Assembly: GCA_028873745.1 (NCBI GenBank)
Contig: JAPPNT010000131.1
Coordinates: 7,455 to 22,869 of the forward strand
Direction of reading: 5' to 3'
Length of the DNA stretch: 15,415 nt
From: Chloroflexota bacterium
GTDB taxonomy: Bacteria > Chloroflexota > Dehalococcoidia > Lucifugimonadales > UBA1127
Position 1 is the stretch's first letter, and each line of letters starts with the position of its first letter. Below the pieces are notes generated by a model that worked only from the letters and a program-made list of their open reading frames with translations, did no database searches and was not told where the DNA came from. A program made the position numbers and the translations under genes. This document shows, one piece after another, positions 1 to 5,992 of this stretch.

Positions 1-10
1 CCTCGCACCA
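1..10 (+). tRNA. possible 3' end of a tRNA cut by the window edge
   Basis: The first ten bases read as the 3' strand of an acceptor stem (CCTCGC), a discriminator A and an encoded CCA. A rho-independent terminator begins 16 nt later with no open reading frame between, as expected behind a tRNA gene. GCACCA ends are common in tRNA-Leu, but the identity cannot be read from ten bases. This is inference from a very short stretch. Confidence 0.3.
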
Positions 11-25
11 TGGCTTAGCTTGGTG

Positions 26-60
26 AGAGCGGCGCTCCGGTGGGGCGCCGCTCTTCTTTT
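26..60 (+). terminator. rho-independent terminator
   Basis: A perfect 10-bp GC-rich stem pairs 26-35 (AGAGCGGCGC) with 45-54. The loop is 9 nt, and the stem is followed by TCTTTT at 55-60. It ends transcription entering from the left edge. It lies just upstream of the HAD hydrolase, so that gene needs its own promoter. Confidence 0.85.
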
Positions 61-88
61 GCGCTCCGCCACTGCGGGCTGCTAGCAT
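59..88 (+). promoter_or_regulatory. candidate promoter of the HAD hydrolase gene (leaderless start)
   Basis: TTGCGC at 59-64 (-35) and TAGCAT at 83-88 (-10) are separated by 18 bp. The hexamer ends 6 nt before the ATG at 95, so transcription would begin at or next to the start codon. No Shine-Dalgarno is visible between them, which supports leaderless translation. The -35 match is only moderate. Confidence 0.4.
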
Positions 89-94
89 TGCGGC

Positions 95-835
95 ATGACT
101 ACGAACGGGAGCCACCGGATCAAGGCGGTGTTTTTCGACCTGTACAACACGCTGGCGCGGTTCTGGCCGCCTCGCGAGGAGATACAGGCGCAGGCGTGCG
201 CGGAGTTCGGGTACACGGTGACGGCCGAGGGCATCGCTCGGGGGTATCTGCGGGCGGACGCGTTCATGTCCCGCGAGAACGCGCGGGGGCAGGTGCAGCG
301 GCGCTCGGCGGCGGAGCAGCTCGCGTTCTTCACGGAGTACGAGCGGCTCATCCTGGAGGGCGCGGGCGTCGAGGCGCCGCCGTCGGTGGCGGGGCGCATC
401 TGGGAGCGGGTGCGGGAGATCCCGTACGGCATGGCGCTCTTCGACGACGTGGGCGACACGCTGCCTCGGCTGCGGGCTTCGGGGTACGTAGTGGGCGTGA
501 TCACGAACATGGCGTCGACGGGGGCGCAGGTGGCGAGCGACCTAGGGCTCGACGCGTGGACGGACTTCGTGGTGACGTCGGGCGAGGTGGGCATCGGGAA
601 GCCGCACCCGCCGATCTACCTGGCGGCGCTGGCGCGGGCAAACGCCGGGCCGTCGGAGACGGTGATGGTGGGGGACTCGGTGACGGGCGACGTGGAGGGC
701 TCGATGGCCGTCGGCATCGCGCCGGTGTACATGAACCGGTACCCGGACGTACCGCCGGAGGAGGCGCCGCCGGAGTGGGTGCCGACGGTGCACGACCTCG
801 CGGGGGTGGAGGGGCTGTTGCGGGGCGGGTGGTAG
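95..835 (+). CDS. HAD-superfamily hydrolase (haloacid dehalogenase-like phosphatase)
   Basis: This 246-residue protein has all four HAD motifs in order. Motif I is FFDLYNTL with nucleophile Asp15. Motif II is ITN with Thr137. Motif III is Lys169 in GKPHPPIY. Motif IV is GDSVTGD with Asp194 and Asp199. Motif I is DxYxT rather than DxDxT: the second Asp, usually the general acid in phosphatases, is Tyr17, as in 2-haloacid dehalogenase-type and some housekeeping HAD proteins. The helical cap is roughly residues 25-115, which places it in subfamily I. The substrate cannot be told from sequence. The enzyme has no signal peptide, so it should be cytoplasmic and Mg-dependent. The ATG at 95 has no Shine-Dalgarno but sits 6 nt after a -10-like hexamer. 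It stands alone, with convergent genes downstream. Confidence 0.9.
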   Translation: MTTNGSHRIKAVFFDLYNTLARFWPPREEIQAQACAEFGYTVTAEGIARGYLRADAFMSRENARGQVQRRSAAEQLAFFTEYERLILEGAGVEAPPSVAGRIWERVREIPYGMALFDDVGDTLPRLRASGYVVGVITNMASTGAQVASDLGLDAWTDFVVTSGEVGIGKPHPPIYLAALARANAGPSETVMVGDSVTGDVEGSMAVGIAPVYMNRYPDVPPEEAPPEWVPTVHDLAGVEGLLRGGW

Positions 836-844
836 GGCGGGGAC

Positions 845-980
845 GCCCTTCGACAAGCTCAGGACGGGGTCAGGGCGAACGGGTTGGGTTGTGCGGAGGG
901 TGTTGAGGGCGGGGTTTCTGGGCACCGGCTTTCGCCGGTGAAACGGGGGGCGAGCCGTTCGGAGGGTCAGGGCGAACGGG
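845..980. repeat. intergenic repeat cluster 1
   Basis: It holds a 26-bp-family element at 845-883, interrupted by an extra ACGGGGTCAGG-like segment. A palindromic element lies at 918-950, with CACCGGC pairing GCCGGTG around a 4-nt loop. A 3' fragment of the first family lies at 965-980. The cluster lies between convergent genes and abuts the lipoprotein stop codon. No gene is present. Confidence 0.8.
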
Positions 981-985
981 TTGGG

Positions 986-1726
986 CTACCCTGCGGCGTC
1001 CTTGCAGATGACGGCGTGGGAGCCGTCGTTGTTGGTGTGGACGGGGTAGGCTGTGCCCTGATGGGAGAAGAGGAGCTTGTAGCCGGGAGTGAGCACCTGC
1101 GCGTAGGCAAACCCCTCTTGCGGGCACCCCAGGCTGGCGTCGGACCATGTCACGCCCGACGCGCTGTCCAGCGCAAACGCGGCCTCCGCTGCACCTAGCT
1201 CTTTCGCCAGCAGGGCGCGGGCCGCAGCCTGAACCGGCTCCGGCGCGCCGCTGCTCCCCTTCGTTTCCGGCGCCACGGCTGCCTCCGGCATCTCCGTGTT
1301 CTCGCAGACGACGGCGTGGGAGCCGTCGACGTTGGTGTGGACGGCGTAGACTGTGCCGTCGCGGGAGAAGAGGAGCTTGTAGCCGGGCGTGAGCACCTGC
1401 GCGTAGGCAAAGCCTTCCTGCGGGCATCCCAGGCTGGCGTCGGACCATGTCACGCCCGACGCGCTGTCCAGCGCAAACGCCGTTTCCGCCGCCCCTAGCT
1501 CTTTCGCCAGCAGGGCGCGGGCCGCAGCTTTGACTGCCTCCGGCGCGCCGGCGGGGCCCTCCGCCACCTCGGGTGTCACGGAGGGAGCGGCTGGCTCCGG
1601 TGTGGGGGCCGGCGCAGGGGCATCGGGCGCGGCGGGGACGGCGGCTGTCGCCGGACTCTCGGCGTCGTCACCGCAGGCGGCGAGGAGGACAAGGGCCGCT
1701 GCGAGCGTGAGCGCCAGACGCACCAT
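986..1726 (-). CDS. secreted lipoprotein with two near-identical tandem domains
   Basis: The 246-residue protein starts with a lipoprotein signal: a hydrophobic core at residues 4-17 and lipobox LAAC with Cys18. An Ala/Pro-rich linker follows to about residue 58. Then come two domains of about 84 residues at 60-143 and 160-243 that match almost residue for residue. Each carries VTWSDASLGCP, YAQVLTPGYKLLFS and a closing HAV[VI]C. The cysteine pairs 101/141 and 201/241 could form one disulfide per domain. I know this WSDASLGCP-type module only from uncharacterised exported proteins, so no function is claimed. The ATG at 1726 lies 3 nt after the stop of the upstream amidohydrolase, so the two are likely co-transcribed and translationally coupled; a recognisable Shine-Dalgarno is weak. 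Confidence 0.85.
   Translation of the reverse strand: MVRLALTLAAALVLLAACGDDAESPATAAVPAAPDAPAPAPTPEPAAPSVTPEVAEGPAGAPEAVKAAARALLAKELGAAETAFALDSASGVTWSDASLGCPQEGFAYAQVLTPGYKLLFSRDGTVYAVHTNVDGSHAVVCENTEMPEAAVAPETKGSSGAPEPVQAAARALLAKELGAAEAAFALDSASGVTWSDASLGCPQEGFAYAQVLTPGYKLLFSHQGTAYPVHTNNDGSHAVICKDAAG
1006..1550. repeat. tandem duplication, 300-bp period, inside the lipoprotein gene
   Basis: Copies at about 1006-1250 and 1306-1550 align with a constant 300-nt offset and no gaps. Runs such as 1128-1180 against 1428-1480 and 1194-1228 against 1494-1528 are identical. Differences are scattered point changes. The offset of exactly 100 codons keeps the frame and produces the two-domain protein. Confidence 0.95.
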
Positions 1727-1729
1727 GCG

Positions 1730-2749
1730 CTACGCCGCCGGGACCTGCATGCGGGTGTAGATGCGCCGCGCGTTGCCCTCGAAGATGGCGTGGCGGTCCT
1801 CGTCGGTGAGCCAGTCAATGCGGTCTATGTACTGCTTGGTGTCGTTGAGGGCGCGGCCAGTGACGGGGTCCTTGACGGAGCCGTTGGCGGGCTTGTCAGT
1901 GCCGAAAATGCAGCGGTCGACGCCGACGACGCGGATGAGGAGCTCCATCGCCTCGCCGTCGTAGAGGACGGTGTCGTAGTAGAGGCGGCGCATGGACTCG
2001 TCGAAACTCTCCCAGTTGGCCTCGGGCTCGCGCTGCTGGGAGTTCATGCGGAAGGCGCGGCCGCGGCCGGCCTGGTAGGGGATGTAGCCGCCGCCGTGGC
2101 CGATGATGATCTTGAGGTCGGGGAAGTCGCGGAAGACCTGCGGGGAGCGGATGAGGGCCCACGCGGCGACGGCCTCCTCCTCGACGAAGTAGCCGAGCTC
2201 GGGCTCGCGGGAGAAGCGGAAGGGGCCGCCGTGGACGAGGGCGGGGACGTCGAGCTCGACCATCTTCTCGTAGAGCGGGTACCAGTACTCGTCGCCCATG
2301 TGCGGGGTCTCGAGGGAGCCCTCGCCGGGGTCGGGGTTGATCTTGAGGCCGACCATCCCGAGCTCCAACACGCAGCGCTCGAGCTCCTCGATGCAAAAGG
2401 AGATGGGCTGGCCGGCGGCCTGGGGGATGGCGCAGGTGCCGACGAAGCGCTCCGGGTGGAGCTTCACGCAGCGGGCGATCATGTCGTTGACGCCCTGGGT
2501 GATGCGGAGGACGACGTTCTCGCGGCGGTCGCCGGTGGGGACGGCCCAGGGGCGGGGCGACACGATCTGCAGGTCCGTGCCGACCTCCGAGACCTCGGCG
2601 ATGTGGGGGACGAGGCTCTCCTCGATGCGCTCGTCGGAGATGTCGGGGGCGGTGGGGCGCGGGAGGGCGCCGGAGCCGCTGGAGAGGGAGCGGAAGTAGT
2701 TGTAGTACTCGACCGGGCCAGTGATGTGCGCGTGGGCGTCAATGTTCAT
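1730..2749 (-). CDS. amidohydrolase-2 family metal-dependent hydrolase/decarboxylase
   Basis: This 339-residue TIM-barrel protein is of the ACMSD-like amidohydrolase-2 family. The metal-ligand pattern is visible: HxH in DAHAH (His6, His8), His173 in VHGGPF, His218 in IIIGHGGGYIPY and Asp285 in FGTDKP. This family decarboxylates or hydrates aromatic-derived acids, for example aminocarboxymuconate-semialdehyde and resorcylate. The exact substrate cannot be assigned here. There is no signal peptide. The ATG at 2749 has a GGAGGG Shine-Dalgarno at 2756-2761 with a 6-nt spacer. A TACACT -10-like box on this strand (2777-2782) has no clear -35. The lipoprotein gene follows after 3 nt, giving a two-gene operon, although the roles of the two products show no obvious link. 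Confidence 0.9.
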   Translation of the reverse strand: MNIDAHAHITGPVEYYNYFRSLSSGSGALPRPTAPDISDERIEESLVPHIAEVSEVGTDLQIVSPRPWAVPTGDRRENVVLRITQGVNDMIARCVKLHPERFVGTCAIPQAAGQPISFCIEELERCVLELGMVGLKINPDPGEGSLETPHMGDEYWYPLYEKMVELDVPALVHGGPFRFSREPELGYFVEEEAVAAWALIRSPQVFRDFPDLKIIIGHGGGYIPYQAGRGRAFRMNSQQREPEANWESFDESMRRLYYDTVLYDGEAMELLIRVVGVDRCIFGTDKPANGSVKDPVTGRALNDTKQYIDRIDWLTDEDRHAIFEGNARRIYTRMQVPAA

Positions 2750-2819
2750 GGCGGTCCCTCCGTGGTGAGTGGGGGTAGTGTACTACAGGGTTGGGGGGAG
2801 TGGGCTTGCGATGGGCGCG

Positions 2820-2918
2820 CCCTGCGACAGGCTCAGGGCGAACGGAGTGTGGGTTCCTTCAGCACGAACGGGGGCGGCCTCGCCCCTGGACTCCGGCTTT
2901 CGCCGGAGAAACATGGGG
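2820..2918. repeat. intergenic repeat cluster 2
   Basis: A 26-bp-family copy lies at 2820-2845 (CCCTGCGACAGGCTCAGGGC variant). A palindromic element lies at 2886-2918 with CTCCGGC pairing GCCGGAG, and it touches the TAA of the following minus-strand gene. No gene is present. Confidence 0.8.
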
Positions 2919-3893
2919 TTAGCGGATGCGGCGGGGGGCGCCTCCTCTGACTTCTATGGGGAGCTGGACGCCGAGGCCCAGGTCTTTGGCTTTGCGGAGG
3001 ACTACGCCGGCGGCGGCGGTGTCTTCCATTGCTACGCCGAGGCCGTTGAAGAGGGTGATGGCGTCGCGGCTGGGGCGGTGGCCGGCGAGGCCGGTGACGA
3101 GGTGGCGCATCTCCACGGCCTGGCTCCACTGGAACTGGCCTCGATCCTCGGCGAGCATGAGCTCTCCGCACTCGACCTTCGCCTGGGCGACGCTCTCGAC
3201 GACGACGACATCGCAGCGGCCGACGGTGTGCTCGTCGATCTCGCGGCGGCCGGGGGTGGTGGCGCCGATGGCGTTGATGTGGGCGCCGGGGGAGAGCCAC
3301 TCGGCGGCAAAGACGGGGTCGCGGGAGCCAGTCGCGGTGACGATGACATCGGAGCCGGAGATGCACTCCTCGCCGGTCTCGACGGCGACGGCATCGAGGG
3401 CGAGGTCGTTGCGAAGCTCCTCGGCGAAGCCCTCGCGGTTCTCGGCGGTGCGGGTGTAGACCTTGACCTTCGTGATGGGGCGGACGGCGCAGATGGCCTC
3501 GATCTGGGCCTTCGCCTGGAGGCCGCTGCCGATGACGCCGATGGTGCTGGCGTCGTCGTTCGCCATGTACTTCGTCGCAAGGCCGGCAACGGCGCCGGTG
3601 CGGATCTCGCTGAGGACGCGGCTTTCGACGATGGCCTCGAGGGTGTGCTGGCTGGTGGAGAAGGCGAGGACGAGGTTGACTCCGCCGCCGTAGGTCTTGA
3701 AGCCGTAGGTGTCAAAGCCAGGGGAGCTGCCGATCATGAGGCGCTGTCGGCCGCCGGGGTAGAAGAGGGTCTGGCGCACGAGACTGCCGCCGAGGCCCTG
3801 AGCCTCGTGGCGGAAGGCGTCCTCCATCGCCTGGATGCACTCGTCCATGGGGAGGAGCTCCCGGACCTGCTCGTTGTCGATGTAGATGGCCAT
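2919..3893 (-). CDS. ornithine cyclodeaminase/mu-crystallin family protein
   Basis: The 324-residue protein has the family hallmarks: the catalytic-lysine region GFKTYGG (Lys66), RTGAVAGLATKYMA at 98-111, a Rossmann dinucleotide site IGVIGSGLQAKAQ around 118-130, and the C-terminal LFNGLGVAMEDTAAA at 281-295. Members are NAD(P)-dependent cyclodeaminases, ketimine reductases or amino-acid dehydrogenases, and the substrate is open. The start was set at 3893 because AGGAGG (3900-3905) lies 6 nt upstream. The frame stays open to 4049, but that 52-residue extension is translated intergenic repeat (Pro/Arg-rich) and should be left out. No signal peptide, so cytoplasmic. It is flanked on both sides by repeat-filled gaps, so it is probably a single-gene unit. 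Confidence 0.9.
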   Translation of the reverse strand: MAIYIDNEQVRELLPMDECIQAMEDAFRHEAQGLGGSLVRQTLFYPGGRQRLMIGSSPGFDTYGFKTYGGGVNLVLAFSTSQHTLEAIVESRVLSEIRTGAVAGLATKYMANDDASTIGVIGSGLQAKAQIEAICAVRPITKVKVYTRTAENREGFAEELRNDLALDAVAVETGEECISGSDVIVTATGSRDPVFAAEWLSPGAHINAIGATTPGRREIDEHTVGRCDVVVVESVAQAKVECGELMLAEDRGQFQWSQAVEMRHLVTGLAGHRPSRDAITLFNGLGVAMEDTAAAGVVLRKAKDLGLGVQLPIEVRGGAPRRIR

Positions 3894-3929
3894 GGGTTTC
3901 CTCCTGTGTGGGGGCGTTGGTGGGGAGTG

Positions 3930-4220
3930 CCCCCATCCTAGCCTTCCCCCGCTCTCGGGGGAAGGGACTGGGGGTGGGGGTTCTGTTGGGGTTGTTGCCT
4001 CACCCCTGGGCTCCGGCTTTCGCCGGAGAAACGCGCTGGGTGGGGGCAACGGCGACGGCCATTCCCCTGCCCCTCTGGATTCCCGCCTGCGCGGGAATGA
4101 CGGGGTGGGAGGCTTGGCCCTTCGACAGGCTCAGGGCGAACGGCGTTTGTGGTGTCTCAGGGCGAGCAGGCGTACCCTGCTCCACCGCCCTCTGGGCTCC
4201 GGCTTTCGGCGGAGAAACGC
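3930..4220. repeat. intergenic repeat cluster 3 (gene-free 324-nt gap)
   Basis: The whole gap 3906-4229 is repeats. 3930-3980 holds a 10-bp perfect hairpin (3942-3951 with 3956-3965, loop CTCT) in a pyrimidine/purine-skewed element of a third kind. Palindromic CTCCGGC/GCCGGAG elements lie at 4006-4034 and 4192-4220, and both continue into the same ACGCGCTGGGTGG tail. A GGATTCCCGCC/GGCGGGAATGACGG-type palindrome lies at 4075-4107. A 26-bp-family copy lies at 4118-4143, with a short fragment near 4155. No gene is supported. Confidence 0.85.
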
Positions 4221-4229
4221 GCTGGGTGG

Positions 4230-5198
4230 CTATTTGATGAAGCCGTGCTCTCGGTACCAGCGTTCTGCGCCGGGGTGGAGGGGGACGTCGAGGGGGGTGG
4301 CGTCCGTCTCCGTGCCTATCTGCTCGATGCCGGTGAAGCTGCGCTCCTCCCAGCGGATGAACTCGGCGCGCTCGGCGATGGCGGCACAGACTTTGTAGGC
4401 CATCTCGTCGGGGAACGAGGCGCGGGTGTAGAGGGGCCAACCGCTGTAGTCGATGGTGCGGACGTCGGCGTCGAGGAGCGGGTAGCGATCCTTCGGCAGC
4501 ACGACGGTGCGCCAGCCGATGGCTTCCATCTTCGCCAGAATCTCGTCCTCCAGCTGCAGCGGCTTCATGCCGTGCTCGAGCGCGGTGTCGAGCCACGTGG
4601 GGATGCCCTCGTCGAAGACGATGTCGATGGTGCCATCGCGGATGCCGTCGAGGCGGCGGGAGTCGCCGGGCGGGCCGTTGAGCTGCAGGCTGCCGCCCCA
4701 CGCCTCGAAGTCGGCGAGGGTGAAGCCGTAGAGGGGCAGGAGCTGGTCGAGCAGGACGCGCGTCGAGTGGGTGGCGTCCTCGCGGACGGAGACGCGGACG
4801 GGCATGCGCCGCTCGGCGACCTCGGCGAGGGAGGTGACGCCGAGCCTCGGCTGGACGGCGGCGACGACGCGGTCCCAGGACGGGTAGGAGGCGACGACGC
4901 GGACGGGCAGGGGCTGTGTGTAGAGGCCGGTGCCGCGGTACGCCTGCGTCAGCATGGCGGAGGGGTTGACGAAGGCGAGGTCGAGGTCGCCCTTCGCGAC
5001 GGCGTGGGCGAGGGCGGGAGAGCCGGGCGCCATGCGGAGGGCGGGGGTGAAGGCCTCGCCGGAGCCGTTGCCGATGACGATGGAGACGTCGCGGTCCTCG
5101 TAGTACTTGATGCTCGGGTCGCCGGCGATGCCGAGGGCGATCTCCCACAGCATCTTGCTGCGCTGGAACTGGGCGCCCCTTGGGAGTTGCTCCGCCAT
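4230..5198 (-). CDS. TAXI-family (TRAP transporter) solute-binding-like protein, no signal peptide
   Basis: The 322-residue protein resembles TAXI/COG2358 periplasmic binding proteins of TRAP transporters. It has the N-lobe IGNGSGEAF, LAHAVAKGDLDLAFVNPS at 63-80, the hinge region RDGTIDIVFDEGI at 187-199, and the C-lobe TIDYSGWPLYTR at 248-259. Known members bind small organic acids or amino acids outside the membrane. This one starts MAEQLPRGAQFQRSK with no hydrophobic signal or lipobox, and no DctQ/DctM membrane genes lie in the window. It may therefore be cytoplasmic and serve another purpose, such as sensing. ATG 5198 is fixed by AGGAGG at 5205-5210, 6 nt upstream, so the missing signal is not a start-call artefact of the obvious kind. 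Confidence 0.8.
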   Translation of the reverse strand: MAEQLPRGAQFQRSKMLWEIALGIAGDPSIKYYEDRDVSIVIGNGSGEAFTPALRMAPGSPALAHAVAKGDLDLAFVNPSAMLTQAYRGTGLYTQPLPVRVVASYPSWDRVVAAVQPRLGVTSLAEVAERRMPVRVSVREDATHSTRVLLDQLLPLYGFTLADFEAWGGSLQLNGPPGDSRRLDGIRDGTIDIVFDEGIPTWLDTALEHGMKPLQLEDEILAKMEAIGWRTVVLPKDRYPLLDADVRTIDYSGWPLYTRASFPDEMAYKVCAAIAERAEFIRWEERSFTGIEQIGTETDATPLDVPLHPGAERWYREHGFIK

Positions 5199-5271
5199 GG
5201 TGTGCCTCCTTTGGCTGTGGTCGGCATTTGGGCCATCGTTGGGAGCGAGTGGATACTAGCCCTGCGAGGTG

Positions 5272-5424
5272 TCCTTCGACAAGCTCAGGGTGAGCGGAGG
5301 GTGGATTCCGTCCGCTGCCTCCGCAGCGGGCCTTCGCGGGAATGACGAGGGTGGGGGGTCAGGGCGAACGGCCTCACTCCAACCCACGCACCTGGGTACC
5401 GGCTTTCGCCGGTATGACGGGGGT
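5272..5424. repeat. intergenic repeat cluster 4
   Basis: A 26-bp-family copy lies at 5272-5297. An extended palindrome lies at 5303-5348 in which the GGATTCC and GGGAATGACG ends surround an inserted GTCCGCTG...CAGCGG hairpin. A 26-bp-family fragment lies at 5358-5371, and a TACCGGC/GCCGGTA palindrome at 5391-5424. No gene is present. Confidence 0.8.
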
Positions 5425-5445
5425 GTAGGGCGAGCGGAGTGCATG

Positions 5446-5823
5446 TTAGCCCAGAAGCCAGCCGAAGGCCGCATCGGTGAGCTGAAAGAGGAGGGAGGCT
5501 ACCACGAGGACCACCGCGACGAGGAAGATGAGTCGCGTCAGGGTCCATTTGTTGTCCAGGGGCTGGCGGGTACGCTCCTCGATCTCGGCGGGCATGAGGT
5601 TGAGGATCTCGCGGGCGGCGACGGCGTCCTCCTCCCAGGTGTCGAGGGCGTAGGGGATGTTGGCGGTGAGGCCCCAGAGGCCCGGGCCGGCGCCGACAGA
5701 GCGGAGCATGCAGCGGATGCCTTCGGCCTCCAGGCGGGTCGCGGCCATGCGTGCCAGCGGCTCGCTCTGGTAGACCTCGAGGGTCACGGTCTTTTGGCCG
5801 TCGCGGTGTCGGTATTCGTCCAT
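5446..5823 (-). CDS. DUF2007-like protein with a C-terminal membrane helix
   Basis: The 125-residue protein has a DUF2007-like N-terminal module at about residues 12-75. It shows VTLEVYQSEPLARMAATRLEAEGI, ANIPYAL and EEDAVAAREIL (segments around 13-36, 54-60 and 64-74). A linker follows, then one hydrophobic helix at about 95-115. DUF2007 has been described as a putative signal-transducing fold, and no biochemical role is established that I can cite. The topology suggests a cytoplasmic domain tethered by a C-terminal tail. ATG 5821-5823 has only a weak GGAAAG upstream. It is divergent from RNase Y; the 169-bp gap holds the rny promoter. Confidence 0.7.
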   Translation of the reverse strand: MDEYRHRDGQKTVTLEVYQSEPLARMAATRLEAEGIRCMLRSVGAGPGLWGLTANIPYALDTWEEDAVAAREILNLMPAEIEERTRQPLDNKWTLTRLIFLVAVVLVVASLLFQLTDAAFGWLLG

Positions 5824-5905
5824 CGTCAGGGCTTTCCGTTGCGAATTCCATTCGCCGATGGGCCGACGAGCGACGCAGCGAGCGCCGTCGAGACCCCGGC
5901 TCAGA

Positions 5906-5934
5906 TTGACATGGTACGGGCAAATCCCTATGAT
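5906..5934 (+). promoter_or_regulatory. sigma-70-type promoter of rny
   Basis: TTGACA at 5906-5911 and TATGAT at 5929-5934 are separated by exactly 17 bp. This is a perfect -35 and a 5/6 -10. The predicted start is near 5941, giving a leader of about 50 nt to the ATG at 5993. It is the best promoter match in the window. Confidence 0.85.
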
Positions 5935-5950
5935 GAATAGTGCCCGTACC
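5913..5950. promoter_or_regulatory. operator-like inverted repeat over the rny promoter
   Basis: GGTACGGGCA (5913-5922) and TGCCCGTACC (5941-5950) form a perfect 10-bp inverted repeat separated by 18 bp. The left arm lies in the -35/-10 spacer and the right arm covers the predicted start site, so the -10 sits between them. The placement fits a dimeric repressor site; the two arms would not both be in the transcript. The regulator is unknown. Confidence 0.6.
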
Positions 5951-5992
5951 CAGGGGCATCGTTAAAAGCTTGGACGAAAGGCAGGTGACGAA

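Noticed and set aside
40..906. 288-residue open frame overlapping the HAD gene
   Set aside because: Gly/Arg/Ala-rich shadow in another frame; begins inside the terminator hairpin.
1790..2950. 386-residue open frame on the plus strand
   Set aside because: Antisense shadow of the amidohydrolase; low-complexity Ala/Gly/Asp/Val composition typical of high-GC opposite strands.
2769..3941. 390-residue open frame on the plus strand
   Set aside because: Antisense shadow of the cyclodeaminase-like gene plus translated repeats.
3942..3965. Rho-independent terminator
   Set aside because: Strong 10-bp hairpin but no T-run on either side; it belongs to a repeat element.
3894..4049. N-terminal extension of the cyclodeaminase-like protein
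   Set aside because: Translates repeat DNA into a Pro/Arg-rich tract; an ideal Shine-Dalgarno marks ATG 3893.
4149..5345. 398-residue open frame on the plus strand
   Set aside because: Antisense to the TAXI gene, which has clear family motifs and a Shine-Dalgarno.
845..5424. CRISPR array
   Set aside because: Repeats are scattered among genes, variable in length and not regularly spaced; no cas genes.
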